Of a DNA stretch of 64,000 nucleotides, positions 39,585 to 48,175 are shown one piece after another. Source of the stretch: Pseudomonas sp. Os17 (lineage in GTDB: Bacteria > Pseudomonadota > Gammaproteobacteria > Pseudomonadales > Pseudomonadaceae); the NCBI RefSeq assembly GCF_001547895.1, contig NZ_AP014627.1:809501-873500 (forward strand), in the 5' to 3' direction. The translations under genes were made by a program, and so were the position numbers. Below the pieces are notes generated by a model. That model saw only the letters and a program-made list of their open reading frames with translations. It had not been told where the DNA came from and did not search any database. Each line of letters starts with the position of its first letter. The stretch's first letter is position 1.

Positions 39585-40598
39585 ATGAATAGCAAGGCTG
39601 ATGGGCTGTTTCGCGAGATTCGTATCGATCGCTATGACCTTGAAGGGGCCAGGAGCTGGATGTCGGGCATCTGTGGGCCGCATCGCCTGGAAACCGCGAC
39701 CCCCGAACGGATCCGTTTTCACCACAGTGCCAACGTGCTCAGGTCACGCTCCACGACCCTGGGCATCATCGAGTACGGCACCGATGTGACCGTCGATATC
39801 GAGGACACCGAGCGCTTCAGCAGCTACAGCCTGAGCCTGCCCCTGTGCGGCGAACAGGAACTGAGCAAGGACGGTCGGCTGCTGCGTTCGGACCGCGACC
39901 AGGGGGTGATCGTTGCCCCCAACGAAAGCCAGGTGCTGGCCATCTCTGGCGACTGCCGCAAGCTGCAGGTGGTGATTTCCCGGCCGGCCATGAGCGAAGC
40001 CCTGGAGACCCTGCTGCAACGCCCGGTCGAGCAGCCGCTGCGCTTCGAACCGGCGATGGACGCGCGGCAGGGGGCCACCGCAGCCTGGTGGCGCATGGCC
40101 CAGCACTTCATCGGCGAGCTGACCCAGGGCAACGAGCTCTATGAACAACTGGCCTTCACCCGGGAAATCGAAAGCTCGCTGATCAAGGGCCTGATCCTGG
40201 CCCAGCCCAACAACTACTCCAGCGAGCTGCGGGCCATGCTCGGGGTCAAGCTGCCGCATTACCTGGTGCGAGCCCGCCAGTACCTGCATGAGCATGCCCG
40301 TGAAGCGGTGCACCTGGAGGACCTGGAAGCCGCCGCCGGTGTCTCGCGCTTCAAGCTGTTCGAGGCCTTTCGCAAATACTTCGCCCTGTCGCCCATGGCC
40401 TATCTCAAGCGCCATCGGCTCAACGGTGTGCGTCAGGACATTCTCGAACACGGCGCAGCGCGCAATATTTCCGAGATCGCCCTGGGCTGGGGTTTCACTC
40501 ACCTGGGGCGTTTTTCCGCCGAGTACCGCAAGCTGTTCGACGAGGCGCCCAGCGCCACCGCGCAGCGCCATCCGGCACGGCGCCCGGTGGGGTTCTAG
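39585..40598 (+). CDS. antR: AraC-family regulator AntR, activator of antABC
   Basis: 337 aa: N-terminal effector domain (AraC_binding_2-like) and a C-terminal double helix-turn-helix (VHLEDLEAAAGVSRFKLFEAF; ISEIALGWGFTHLGRFSAEYR). P. aeruginosa AntR, of similar length and position, activates antABC in response to anthranilate. ATG at 39585 gives the family-length protein; the frame is open upstream to 39360 but across the putative operator. Divergent from antA. Confidence 0.9.
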   Translation: MNSKADGLFREIRIDRYDLEGARSWMSGICGPHRLETATPERIRFHHSANVLRSRSTTLGIIEYGTDVTVDIEDTERFSSYSLSLPLCGEQELSKDGRLLRSDRDQGVIVAPNESQVLAISGDCRKLQVVISRPAMSEALETLLQRPVEQPLRFEPAMDARQGATAAWWRMAQHFIGELTQGNELYEQLAFTREIESSLIKGLILAQPNNYSSELRAMLGVKLPHYLVRARQYLHEHAREAVHLEDLEAAAGVSRFKLFEAFRKYFALSPMAYLKRHRLNGVRQDILEHGAARNISEIALGWGFTHLGRFSAEYRKLFDEAPSATAQRHPARRPVGF

Positions 40599-40604
40599 GG
40601 CGGA

Positions 40605-41087
40605 CTACTTGCGCAGTACCAGGTCCAGCAGGCCGTCCTGCTCCTTGATCTTCTGCAGGACGATCTCCGAGCGGATGTCGGTGACCCCCGACGCGCGATT
40701 CAGGTGATTGACGATGAAATCCGAGAAGTGCTTGAGGTTGCGCGCCTGCACCCGCAGCACGTAGTTGCTGGCGCCGGTGATCACGTAGGCGGCCACCACT
40801 TCCGGCCACTGCTGGACCTTGCCGATGAACGTCTCGTGCCAGCCTTCCACGTCCTGGCGCAGGGACACGTGGACGATGGCTTCCAGCTCGATGCCCAGGC
40901 GCTCGGCATTGAGCTGGGCGCGGTAGCCGCTGATGATCCCGTCGCCTTCGAGCATGCGCAGGCGGCGCAGGCAGGCCGAGGGTGAAAGGGCCACTTTCTC
41001 CGCCAGTTCCTGGTTGCTGATACGTCCATCCTGTTGCAGGAAGTAGAGGATGCGCAGGTCGGTGGAGTCGAGGGTCATGGCTGGCAT
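40605..41087 (-). CDS. kynR: Lrp/AsnC-family regulator KynR
   Basis: 160 aa (or 157 from the second ATG at 41078, MTLDSTDLR). N-terminal AsnC helix-turn-helix (STDLRILYFLQQDGRISNQELAEKVALS) and C-terminal RAM/AsnC ligand domain. Divergent from kynU, as kynR is from the kyn operon in P. aeruginosa, where it responds to kynurenine. Here the kyn genes are split in two places, so it may act at both. Confidence 0.88.
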   Translation of the reverse strand: MPAMTLDSTDLRILYFLQQDGRISNQELAEKVALSPSACLRRLRMLEGDGIISGYRAQLNAERLGIELEAIVHVSLRQDVEGWHETFIGKVQQWPEVVAAYVITGASNYVLRVQARNLKHFSDFIVNHLNRASGVTDIRSEIVLQKIKEQDGLLDLVLRK

Positions 41088-41266
41088 AAATCCGCGTTTT
41101 TTATTGGAGGATTAGAATTTTATTCGAGATTAGTACGGTAACGCGCTGCACTTTGCACGAAAATTCTAGCTGGCTTCGTCCATTATTTCCTGAGTTTGCG
41201 GGTCGTCCAGACCCCGTGCCCGGCCTGTTCCAGGCGGGCATGACCTTGACCAAGACAGGACTTCCA

Positions 41267-42517
41267 ATGATCGATAAAAACCACTGCCTGCGTCTCGATG
41301 AACAGGACCCACTGGCGCCGCTGCGCCAACAGTTTGCCCTGCCCGAGGGGGTGATCTACCTCGATGGCAACTCCCTGGGTGCCCGCCCCGTGGCGGCCCT
41401 GGAGCGGGCCCGGCAAGTGATCGAGCAGGAGTGGGGCGACGGCCTGATCCGCAGTTGGAACAGCGCCGGCTGGCGTGACCTGTCCCAGCGCCTGGGGGAC
41501 CGCCTGGCCCCGCTGATCGGCGCCGGCAGCGGCGAAGTGGTGATCACCGACACCACGTCCATCAACCTGTTCAAGGTGCTCAGCGCCGCCCTGCAGGTGC
41601 AGGCCGGGCGCGCCCCCGAGCGGCGGGTGATCGTTTCCGAGAGCAGCAACTTTCCCACCGACCTGTACATTGCCGAGGGCCTGACCCGGATGCTTGAGCA
41701 GGGCTATTCCCTGCGCCTGGTGGGCAGCCCGGACCAACTGCCGGCGGCGATCGACCAGGACGTGGCGGTGGTGATGCTCACCCACGTCAACTACAAGACT
41801 GGCTACATGCACGACATGCAGGCCGTCACCGGGTTGATCCACGAAGCCGGCGCCCTGAGCATCTGGGACCTGGCCCACTCGGCCGGCGCGGTGCCGGTGG
41901 AGCTGACTCGCAGCGGCGCCGACTACGCCATCGGCTGCACCTACAAGTACCTCAATGGCGGCCCGGGTTCGCAAGCCTTCGCCTGGGTCGCCCCGGCCCT
42001 GTGCAACCTGGTGACCCAGCCGTTGTCCGGCTGGTTCGGCCATGCCCGGCAGTTCGACATGGCCACCCAGTACGAACCCGCCAGCGGTATCGCCCGCTAC
42101 CTGTGCGGCACCCAGCCGATCACCTCCCTGGCCATGGTCGAGTGCGGCCTGGAAGTCTTCGAGCAGACCGACATGCAGAGCCTGCGGCGCAAGTCCCTGG
42201 CCCTCACCGACCTGTTCATCGAGCTGGTGGAACAGCGTTGCGCCGGCCACGACCTGAAGCTGGTGACCCCGCGTGACCACGCCAAGCGTGGCAGCCACGT
42301 GAGCTTCGAGCACCCCGAAGGCTACGCGGTGATCCAGGCCCTGATCGCCCGTGGCGTGATCGGCGACTACCGCGAACCGCGGATCATGCGTTTCGGCTTC
42401 ACTCCGCTGTACACCCGCTTCAGCGAAGTCTGGGACGCGGTGCAGATCCTCGGTGAAATCCTCGATCAGAAAACCTGGGCCCAGGCGCAGTTCCAGGTAC
42501 GTCACAGCGTGACCTAA
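41267..42517 (+). CDS. kynU: Kynureninase
   Basis: 416-aa PLP enzyme cleaving kynurenine to anthranilate and alanine. Contains [34 protein letters not shown] and the PLP-lysine motif [14 protein letters not shown] at 41267 has AGGA six bases upstream; a further ATG at 41240 is possible. Divergent from kynR; its product is the substrate of AntABC. Confidence 0.96.
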   Translation: MIDKNHCLRLDEQDPLAPLRQQFALPEGVIYLDGNSLGARPVAALERARQVIEQEWGDGLIRSWNSAGWRDLSQRLGDRLAPLIGAGSGEVVITDTTSINLFKVLSAALQVQAGRAPERRVIVSESSNFPTDLYIAEGLTRMLEQGYSLRLVGSPDQLPAAIDQDVAVVMLTHVNYKTGYMHDMQAVTGLIHEAGALSIWDLAHSAGAVPVELTRSGADYAIGCTYKYLNGGPGSQAFAWVAPALCNLVTQPLSGWFGHARQFDMATQYEPASGIARYLCGTQPITSLAMVECGLEVFEQTDMQSLRRKSLALTDLFIELVEQRCAGHDLKLVTPRDHAKRGSHVSFEHPEGYAVIQALIARGVIGDYREPRIMRFGFTPLYTRFSEVWDAVQILGEILDQKTWAQAQFQVRHSVT

Positions 42518-42531
42518 GGCGCGCTTCATCC

Positions 42532-42560
42532 CCTGGTCGCCGCCGCTCGCGGCGACCAGG
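42532..42560 (+). other. Perfect 12-bp hairpin between kynU and permease
   Basis: CCTGGTCGCCGC / GCGGCGACCAGG with a five-base loop and no T tract. It may attenuate or stabilise the kynU message rather than terminate it; the permease begins 68 bp later. Confidence 0.65.
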
Positions 42561-42627
42561 CAAGCGGCACAAGGACGGGCCGTCACAACGATTCATACGT
42601 GCACACAACAATAAAGAGGCACTCAAA

Positions 42628-44031
42628 GTGACCACCTCCAACAAGGGTTTCGAAGCGATCTCCAATCGCGAGCACGGCCTCAGGCGCCAACTGACCGCCG
42701 GCCAGATGAGCATGATCGCCATCGGCGGGGCCATCGGCACCGGCCTGTTCATGGGCAGCGCCTATGCCATCGGCTATGCCGGCCCCAGCGTGCTGCTGAG
42801 CTACGCCATCGGGGCCTTGATCACCCTGATCCTGATGGGCTGCCTGGCGGAAATGACCGTGGCCCACTCCACCTCCGGCTCCTTCGGCGCCTATGCCGAG
42901 TTCTACGTCAGCCCGCTGGCCGGTTTCCTGGTGCGCTACGCCTACTGGGCGGCCATCGTCCTGGCGGTGGGCGCCGAAGTCACGGCCATCGCCATGTACA
43001 TGAAGTACTGGTTCGCCAACGTTCCGGAATGGGTGTGGATCATCTCCTTCTCCAGCGTGCTGATCCTGCTCAACGCCATCAGCGTGAAAACCTTCGGCAA
43101 CTTCGAATACTGGTTCTCCACCATCAAGATCGCCGCCATCGTCGGCTTCATCATCCTTGCGGTGTACGTGGTGTTCGGTTCCGGCAACCCCGACTACGGG
43201 CTGCACAACTACAGCGCCCACGGCGGCTTCTTCCCCAACGGTTTCGAGGGCATGTGGATCGCGGTGATCGTGTCGATCTTCAGCTACCTGAGCGTGGAGA
43301 TGATCGCGGTGGCGGCGGGGGAGGCCAAGGACCCGCAGCGGGCGGTGAAGCAGGCCTTTCGCGCGACCATCGTGCGCCTGGTGGTGTTCTACCTGCTGAC
43401 CCTGGCGCTGATGCTGGCCATCGTGCCCTGGGTCCAGGCCGGCAAGGCCCAGAGCCCGTTCGTCACGGTGATGCAGACCATCGGTATTCCCGGGGCCACC
43501 GGGGTGATGAACTTCGTGATCCTGATCGCCGCGCTGTCGGCGATGAACAGCCAGCTCTACATCACCACGCGGATGATGTTCAGCCTGTCCCGCGCCGGCT
43601 ACGCCCCCAAGTCCATGGGGGCCTTGAGCAAGAGCGGGATTCCGCTCAATGCCCTGTTGCTGTCCAGCTCCGGCATCGCCCTGGCGACCCTGGTCAACGT
43701 GCTGTACCCGGAAAGCTCGTTCACCCTGATGATGGCGATCTCGATGTTTGGCGCGATCTTCACCTGGTTCATGATCTTCCTCACCCACTACTGCTTCCGC
43801 CGCTATCACCAGCGCCATGGCGAGCAGCAGCTGTCGTTCCGCATGCGCCTGTTTCCCTACAGCACCCTGCTGGGGCTGGTGCTGATGGGGGCGGTGATGA
43901 TCACCACCTTCTTCACCGAGGCGTTCAAGATGACCCTGGTGTTCGGCGTGCCGTTCCTGCTGTTGCTGACCCTGGTCTACTTCCTGTGCTTCCGTAAGCC
44001 GAGGACGGTCGCCGGGTTGTCCGAGGTCTGA
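42628..44031 (+). CDS. Amino acid permease (AAT/APC family)
   Basis: 467-aa membrane transporter with 12 predicted helices, beginning at GTG 42628 after AAAGAGG. APC signature near the N-terminus (MSMIAIGGAIGTGLFMGSA), and ISIFSYLSVEMIAVAAGEAKDP. It follows kynU on the same strand, as does an amino acid permease (PA2079) in the P. aeruginosa kyn cluster, so an aromatic substrate (tryptophan or kynurenine) is likely but not shown. Differs clearly from AroP at 34843-36243. Confidence 0.88.
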   Translation: MTTSNKGFEAISNREHGLRRQLTAGQMSMIAIGGAIGTGLFMGSAYAIGYAGPSVLLSYAIGALITLILMGCLAEMTVAHSTSGSFGAYAEFYVSPLAGFLVRYAYWAAIVLAVGAEVTAIAMYMKYWFANVPEWVWIISFSSVLILLNAISVKTFGNFEYWFSTIKIAAIVGFIILAVYVVFGSGNPDYGLHNYSAHGGFFPNGFEGMWIAVIVSIFSYLSVEMIAVAAGEAKDPQRAVKQAFRATIVRLVVFYLLTLALMLAIVPWVQAGKAQSPFVTVMQTIGIPGATGVMNFVILIAALSAMNSQLYITTRMMFSLSRAGYAPKSMGALSKSGIPLNALLLSSSGIALATLVNVLYPESSFTLMMAISMFGAIFTWFMIFLTHYCFRRYHQRHGEQQLSFRMRLFPYSTLLGLVLMGAVMITTFFTEAFKMTLVFGVPFLLLLTLVYFLCFRKPRTVAGLSEV

Positions 44032-44052
44032 GGCCACGCCTCCCGGGTCGCC

Positions 44053-44424
44053 CTAGAGGCTGCCCAGGGGGCACTCCTCGCGAGCCTGTTGCAGGCTGGT
44101 CTCGAAAATTTCGAGCCGGCCCTGCAACTGTTGCAAATCATCGATCTGCCGTTGCAGCTCGCGCCTCTTTTGCGCCAGGGCGGCCTGCGCGCGGTCCCAG
44201 GGAAAGGCCTGACCCTGGTGCGTGGCGAACACCTGCTGCAACTCCTTGAGCTTGAAACCCAACTGCTGCGCGCACTTGATGAACATCAACTGCTCGACGC
44301 TCTGCGCGTCATACAGGCGGTAGCGACCCTGGCGCGGAGCTGCGGGCAACAGGCCGATGGCTTCGTAGTGACGGATGCTCTTGACCGTGGTTCCGGACAG
44401 TTGCGCGGCTTGGCCGATGTACAT
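44053..44424 (-). CDS. MerR-family regulator
   Basis: 123-aa activator-repressor: winged helix (YIGQAAQLSGTTVKSIRHYEAIGLL) and a long coiled-coil dimerisation helix (about 75-115). It has only one C-terminal cysteine (EECPLGSL), so it is not an obvious metal-binding or [2Fe-2S] MerR; a redox or small-molecule signal is more likely. GGAG precedes ATG. It is 64 bp downstream of a quinone-reductase gene whose promoter carries a MerR-type dyad (45093-45124). Confidence 0.88.
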   Translation of the reverse strand: MYIGQAAQLSGTTVKSIRHYEAIGLLPAAPRQGRYRLYDAQSVEQLMFIKCAQQLGFKLKELQQVFATHQGQAFPWDRAQAALAQKRRELQRQIDDLQQLQGRLEIFETSLQQAREECPLGSL

Positions 44425-44488
44425 GAAGGCTCCTTTTCCAGTACCGGGCCGTCCGGCGGTGGACGGCGTTGCGCATTATCCGGCGCTT

Positions 44489-45064
44489 TCACTGCCTGGC
44501 AAGGTACTGCGCCTGCATCAGCCAATCCGCCTTGCGTTCTTCGCTGGCGTCCAGCACCGGGCCAAAGGTCAGGGTGCGCAACGGCTTGATGCCGCAGAAA
44601 TCCAGGGTGGTGCGGCGCATCTGCTGCAAGCCGGGCATGCGGTAGAACCAGCGGAAATACCAGGGCGGGGTGTCCATGGTCACCATCAGGTGGGCGGTGC
44701 GGCCCTTGAGCAGTTGCTCGGGAAAGGCCTTGCCGGGGCGGTACTTGAAGGCGAAGCCCGGCAGCAGCACGCGGTCGAGAAAACCTTTCATCAGCGCCGG
44801 AATTCCGCCCCACCAGATGGGGAAGACCCAGGTCAGGTGCTCGGCCCAGAGGATGTCGGCCTGGGCTTGGCGCAGGTCCTCTTCCAGGGGCTGGATCTGC
44901 CGGTAGCCTTCATGCAGGACCGGGTCGAAGTGCAGGTCGCCGAGCCTGAGCTGGCGCACCTCATGCCCGGCCTCCTGCGCCGCCTTCACGTAGCGCTCGC
45001 TCAATGCCGCGCACAGGCTGTGGCGCGAGGGGTGGCCGAGAATCACCAGGATGCGTTTGCTCAT
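44489..45064 (-). CDS. NAD(P)H:quinone oxidoreductase-like flavoprotein
   Basis: 191-aa flavodoxin-fold protein (NQO1/KefF type). Begins MSKRILVILGHPSRHSLCAAL, with the FMN/FAD-binding WAEHLTWVFPIWWGGIPALMKGFLDR region split by conserved PIWW-GGIPA. Start at 45064 has AAGGA upstream; longer frames run into the LysR gene. It likely makes an operon with the downstream MerR regulator, suited to detoxifying quinones or electrophiles. Confidence 0.88.
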   Translation of the reverse strand: MSKRILVILGHPSRHSLCAALSERYVKAAQEAGHEVRQLRLGDLHFDPVLHEGYRQIQPLEEDLRQAQADILWAEHLTWVFPIWWGGIPALMKGFLDRVLLPGFAFKYRPGKAFPEQLLKGRTAHLMVTMDTPPWYFRWFYRMPGLQQMRRTTLDFCGIKPLRTLTFGPVLDASEERKADWLMQAQYLARQ

Positions 45065-45092
45065 TACCGTGGTCCTTGAGGAATAAACCCCA

Positions 45093-45124
45093 AGGCTAAA
45101 GTCTGCCCCTAGGGGGAGAGTCAA
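45093..45124 (-). promoter_or_regulatory. MerR-type promoter of the quinone reductase-merR operon
   Basis: Minus strand: -35 TTGACT (45119-45124), an over-long 18-20 bp spacer containing the dyad CTCCCCCTAGGGGCAG, then a -10-like TTTAGC/TAGCCT. This is the layout MerR proteins untwist. The -35 overlaps the stop codon of the upstream LysR gene. Confidence 0.72.
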
Positions 45125-46002
45125 GGTTCCAGCAGCGCGCGACACAAACCCTGTGCGTACAGCGGCAGGGCCTCGAAGTCGCGGGCGCACAGCAACAGCC
45201 GGCGCCGTGCCCAGGCCTCCTCCAGGGGGCGGCTGTGCAGTTGCAGATGCGGGTTGCGCTGCAGGGCGGCCAGGGGCACCAGGGCCAGCCCGGCGCCACG
45301 GGCGACCATGCGCAGCAGCGCGTCGAAACCCTCGGCGCGGATGCGCAATGGCATGCGCCGGCCCAGGTGCAGGGCCTGTTCCTCCAGGTACACCGCCAGG
45401 GCGCTGTGGCTGGCCAGGCCGACATAGTCGTAGGCCAGGCTGTCGCTGAAGCTGGGGGCCGGCTGGGCGCTCAAGGGGTGGTCCGGGGGCATCGCCAGCA
45501 CCAGTGGATCGTCGTGAAATGCCCGGGTCATCAGGCCCTGGGTGTCGACCGCATCGGAGACGATCCCCAGGTCCGCGGCGCCCTGGCGCAGGGCGTGGGT
45601 GATGCGCTGGCTGGGCAGTTCCTGCAGCTCGATATCGACCTGTGGATGGCTGTGCAGGAAGTCCGCCAGCAACTCCGGCAAGTACTCGCTGAGGGCGGTG
45701 GTGTTGCACAACAGACGCACCTGGCCCTTGACCCCCCTGGCGTACTCACCGAGGTCCTGTTGCAGGTGCTCGGCGTACAGCAGCAGCGTTCGCGCGTGCT
45801 GGGCCAGGGCCTTGCCGGCGGCCGTCGGACGGATGCCGCGACGCCCGCGTTCGAGAAACTCGATGCCCAGGGAGGCTTCCATGGCGCGGATTCGAGCGCT
45901 GGCGGCGGCCAGGGACAGATGGCTGCGAGCGGCCCCGGCGGTAATGTTGCCGGCCTCCAGAATATTCAGGTACAGGCGCAGGTCGATCAGATCGAAGTGC
46001 AT
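45121..46002 (-). CDS. LysR-family regulator
   Basis: 293 aa from ATG 46002 (MHFDLIDLRLYLNILEAGNIT), with GAGGGATG upstream; the 52-residue extension of the open frame is a translated REPIN and is rejected. Helix-turn-helix near 15-60, effector domain from about 90. Divergent from a TauE/SafE exporter (46218), with a REPIN between; such LysR-TauE pairs often form regulator-target units. Target not proved. Confidence 0.88.
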   Translation of the reverse strand: MHFDLIDLRLYLNILEAGNITAGAARSHLSLAAASARIRAMEASLGIEFLERGRRGIRPTAAGKALAQHARTLLLYAEHLQQDLGEYARGVKGQVRLLCNTTALSEYLPELLADFLHSHPQVDIELQELPSQRITHALRQGAADLGIVSDAVDTQGLMTRAFHDDPLVLAMPPDHPLSAQPAPSFSDSLAYDYVGLASHSALAVYLEEQALHLGRRMPLRIRAEGFDALLRMVARGAGLALVPLAALQRNPHLQLHSRPLEEAWARRRLLLCARDFEALPLYAQGLCRALLEP

Positions 46003-46030
46003 GGGACATCCCTCGGCGAACATCATCTCT

Positions 46031-46113
46031 GTAGGAGCCGGCTTGCCGGCGAAGAGGCCTTCGGATTTTGCATCGGGCTTGAGCGCGCCTTCGCTGGCAA
46101 GCCAGCTCCTACG
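46031..46113. repeat. REPIN, GTAGGAGCCGGCTTGCC family
   Basis: Inverted REPs: GTAGGAGCCGGCTTGCCGGC at the left and its diverged complement ending CAAGCCAGCTCCTAC at the right, 83 bp in all. Same family as the tandem array at 49113-49932. Confidence 0.92.
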
Positions 46114-46217
46114 GCGGTGGCGGGCAATAGGTTTTGGCATGTGCCTCTTGCTGGGCAAGAGGCTGGCTCAGTATATGGCAGATTTTCAGCACGCCGCTGC
46201 GGGTGCAGGATTGGCCC

Positions 46218-46982
46218 ATGAACAGCTCACTCGCGTTTTATCAGCATCTCGGAATGGCCCTTTCACTGCTGGTCATCGGCACATTCTTGCTGGCCGGCAT
46301 GGTCAAGGGCGTGATCGGTCTCGGGCTGCCCACCATTGCCATGGGGCTATTGGGGCTGGCTATGGCTCCGGCGCAGGCTGCGGCCTTGCTGATCATTCCG
46401 GCGACCCTGACCAATCTCTGGCAACTGGCCTTTGGCGGGCACCTGCCGGCGTTGCTCAAGCGTCTGTGGCCGATGTTGCTGGCGATCTTCGTCGGCACCG
46501 TCGGCGGTTCCCTGTGGCTGGGCATCGAGGGCGGGCATTGGGTGGTGCGCGGGTTGGGCGCGGCGCTGCTGCTGTATGCCCTGAGCGGCCTGTTGCTGCC
46601 GACCTTGCGGGTGTCGGCGGCCCGGGAGCGCTGGCTGGCGCCGCTGTGCGGGCTGGTCACCGGGGTGATCACCTCTGCTACCGGGGTGTTCGTGATCCCG
46701 GCGGTGCCTTATCTACAGGCCCTGGGCTTGAACAGGGACTCACTGGTGCAGGCCCTGGGCCTGTCGTTCACCGTCTCGACCCTGGCCCTGGCCGGCGGCC
46801 TGCTGTGGCGTGGCGCCCTGGGCGGCGCCGAACTGGGGGCGTCCGTGCTGACCCTGGCTCCGGCGCTGCTGGGCATGTGGTTGGGGCAATGGTTGCGCCA
46901 GCACATCAGCGCCGTGCTGTTCAAGCGGGTGTTCTTCATCGGCCTCGGGCTGCTGGGCGGGCACTTGCTGATCAGTGGCTAG
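46218..46982 (+). CDS. TauE/SafE-family sulfite/organic anion exporter
   Basis: 254-aa membrane protein with about eight helices and the internal duplication typical of the family (LAGMVKGVIGLGLPTIAMGLL in half one; CGLVTGVITSATGVFVIP in half two). ATG at 46218 follows AGGA. Family members export sulfite, sulfoacetate or other anions; substrate here unknown. Divergent from a LysR gene. Confidence 0.87.
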   Translation: MNSSLAFYQHLGMALSLLVIGTFLLAGMVKGVIGLGLPTIAMGLLGLAMAPAQAAALLIIPATLTNLWQLAFGGHLPALLKRLWPMLLAIFVGTVGGSLWLGIEGGHWVVRGLGAALLLYALSGLLLPTLRVSAARERWLAPLCGLVTGVITSATGVFVIPAVPYLQALGLNRDSLVQALGLSFTVSTLALAGGLLWRGALGGAELGASVLTLAPALLGMWLGQWLRQHISAVLFKRVFFIGLGLLGGHLLISG

Positions 46983-46991
46983 AGCTTGTGC

Positions 46992-47321
46992 TCAGCGGCC
47001 AGCCGAGGCCGGGCTGAGCATGTCGATGGCGCGGATCTCGAAATCGCGCTCCAGGTAGTCCATGCGCGCGGCGAGAAACTGCTGCATGTGCGGCAGGCCC
47101 GAGTGGCTATCCAGCGCCTCCTGGGAGGCCCAGACCTCGTAGAAGATGAACAGGCTTGGGTCTTCCCGGTCCCGCAGCATGTGGTACTCGATGCAGCCGG
47201 CTTCAGCGCGGCTGGCGGCGACATGGCTCAGGAAAAACGCCTCGAAGGCGTCGGCGCGTTCGGCGCGGGTCTTGGCGTGGAGGATAAAGGCCTGGGGCGT
47301 GGACATGCACAAAGCACTCAT
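46992..47321 (-). CDS. Antibiotic-biosynthesis-monooxygenase (ABM)-fold protein
   Basis: 109-aa ferredoxin-like alpha-beta barrel protein. Family signature: FFLSHVAASRAEAGCIEYHML, FIFYEVWASQEALDSHSGLPHMQQF. Such proteins include YgiN quinol monooxygenase, whose gene neighbours mdaB in E. coli; here it is divergent from mdaB. A second ATG at 47306 (MSTPQ) is an alternative start; neither has a clear ribosome site. Confidence 0.85.
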   Translation of the reverse strand: MSALCMSTPQAFILHAKTRAERADAFEAFFLSHVAASRAEAGCIEYHMLRDREDPSLFIFYEVWASQEALDSHSGLPHMQQFLAARMDYLERDFEIRAIDMLSPASAGR

Positions 47322-47373
47322 TGACGGGAAAGGTGCTGAGAATCCTAAGGCAAAGATCGGCTGTCGATTCGTG

Positions 47374-47388
47374 CATTTTGGTCAAATG
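47374..47388 (+). promoter_or_regulatory. Candidate regulator site upstream of mdaB
   Basis: CATTT-TGGTC-AAATG inverted repeat between the ABM gene and mdaB, followed by a further ATTTTG. Could serve the LysR regulator encoded downstream of mdaB. Confidence 0.35.
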
Positions 47389-47509
47389 TATTTTGAGCAA
47401 CCCGGGCTTATTCTCCGCGCCCTGCCTGATTAACCTGCCGCCATCGTTTGCAACCTTCACAGCCCGCCGCTGCCAATGCGCGATGGGTTGTCCCCGATGA
47501 GGCCGGATC

Positions 47510-48100
47510 ATGAAAAAAGTACTGCTGCTCAATGGCGCCAAACAGTTCGCCCACTCCGATGGCCGTTACAACGCCACCCTGCACGACACCGCCCTGGCGG
47601 TGCTGGATCGCGGTGGCCTGGAGGTCAAGGTCACCCATATCGACGAGGGCTATGACATCCAGGAAGAAGTGGCGAAGTTTCTCTGGGCCGACGTGATCAT
47701 CTACCAGATGCCCGGCTGGTGGATGGGCGCGCCGTGGATCGTCAAGAAGTACATCGACGAAGTCTTCACCGAAGGCCACGGCAGCCTCTACGCCAGCGAT
47801 GGCCGGACCCGCTCCGACGCCTCGCAGAAGTACGGCAGCGGCGGCCTGATCCAGGGCAAGCAGTACATGCTCTCGCTGACCTGGAACGCGCCGCAGCAGG
47901 CCTTCGACGACCCGACCGACTTCTTCGAAGCCAAGGGCGTGGACGCGGTCTACTTCCCGTTCCACAAGGCCAACCAGTTCCTCGGCATGAGCGGTTTGCC
48001 AACCTTCCTCTGTGTCGACGTGATGAAGCGCCCGAACATCGAAGGCGATGTGCAGCGTTATGCGCAGCACCTCAAGGCGGTGTTCAATCTCCAGGGCTGA
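47510..48100 (+). CDS. mdaB: MdaB, NADPH:quinone reductase
   Basis: 196-aa FAD flavoprotein closely matching E. coli MdaB: NGAKQFAHSDGRYN, FLWADVIIYQMPGWWMGAPW, KKYIDEVFTEGHGSLYASDG, YMLSLTWNAPQQAF. Two-electron reduction of quinones limits oxidative stress. Probably paired with the divergent ABM protein and the LysR gene 75 bp downstream. Confidence 0.95.
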   Translation: MKKVLLLNGAKQFAHSDGRYNATLHDTALAVLDRGGLEVKVTHIDEGYDIQEEVAKFLWADVIIYQMPGWWMGAPWIVKKYIDEVFTEGHGSLYASDGRTRSDASQKYGSGGLIQGKQYMLSLTWNAPQQAFDDPTDFFEAKGVDAVYFPFHKANQFLGMSGLPTFLCVDVMKRPNIEGDVQRYAQHLKAVFNLQG

Positions 48101-48175
48101 ATCCGGCTACTATTGAGCGCCTTGAAGCGGGCCTGCGGTTTATCCAGGGCCCACCAGCGCCGATAAAGGACTCCT

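Noticed and set aside
46003..46158. N-terminal extension of the LysR gene
   Set aside because: Encodes translated REPIN sequence (LFAGKPAPT), recurring wherever these repeats occur.
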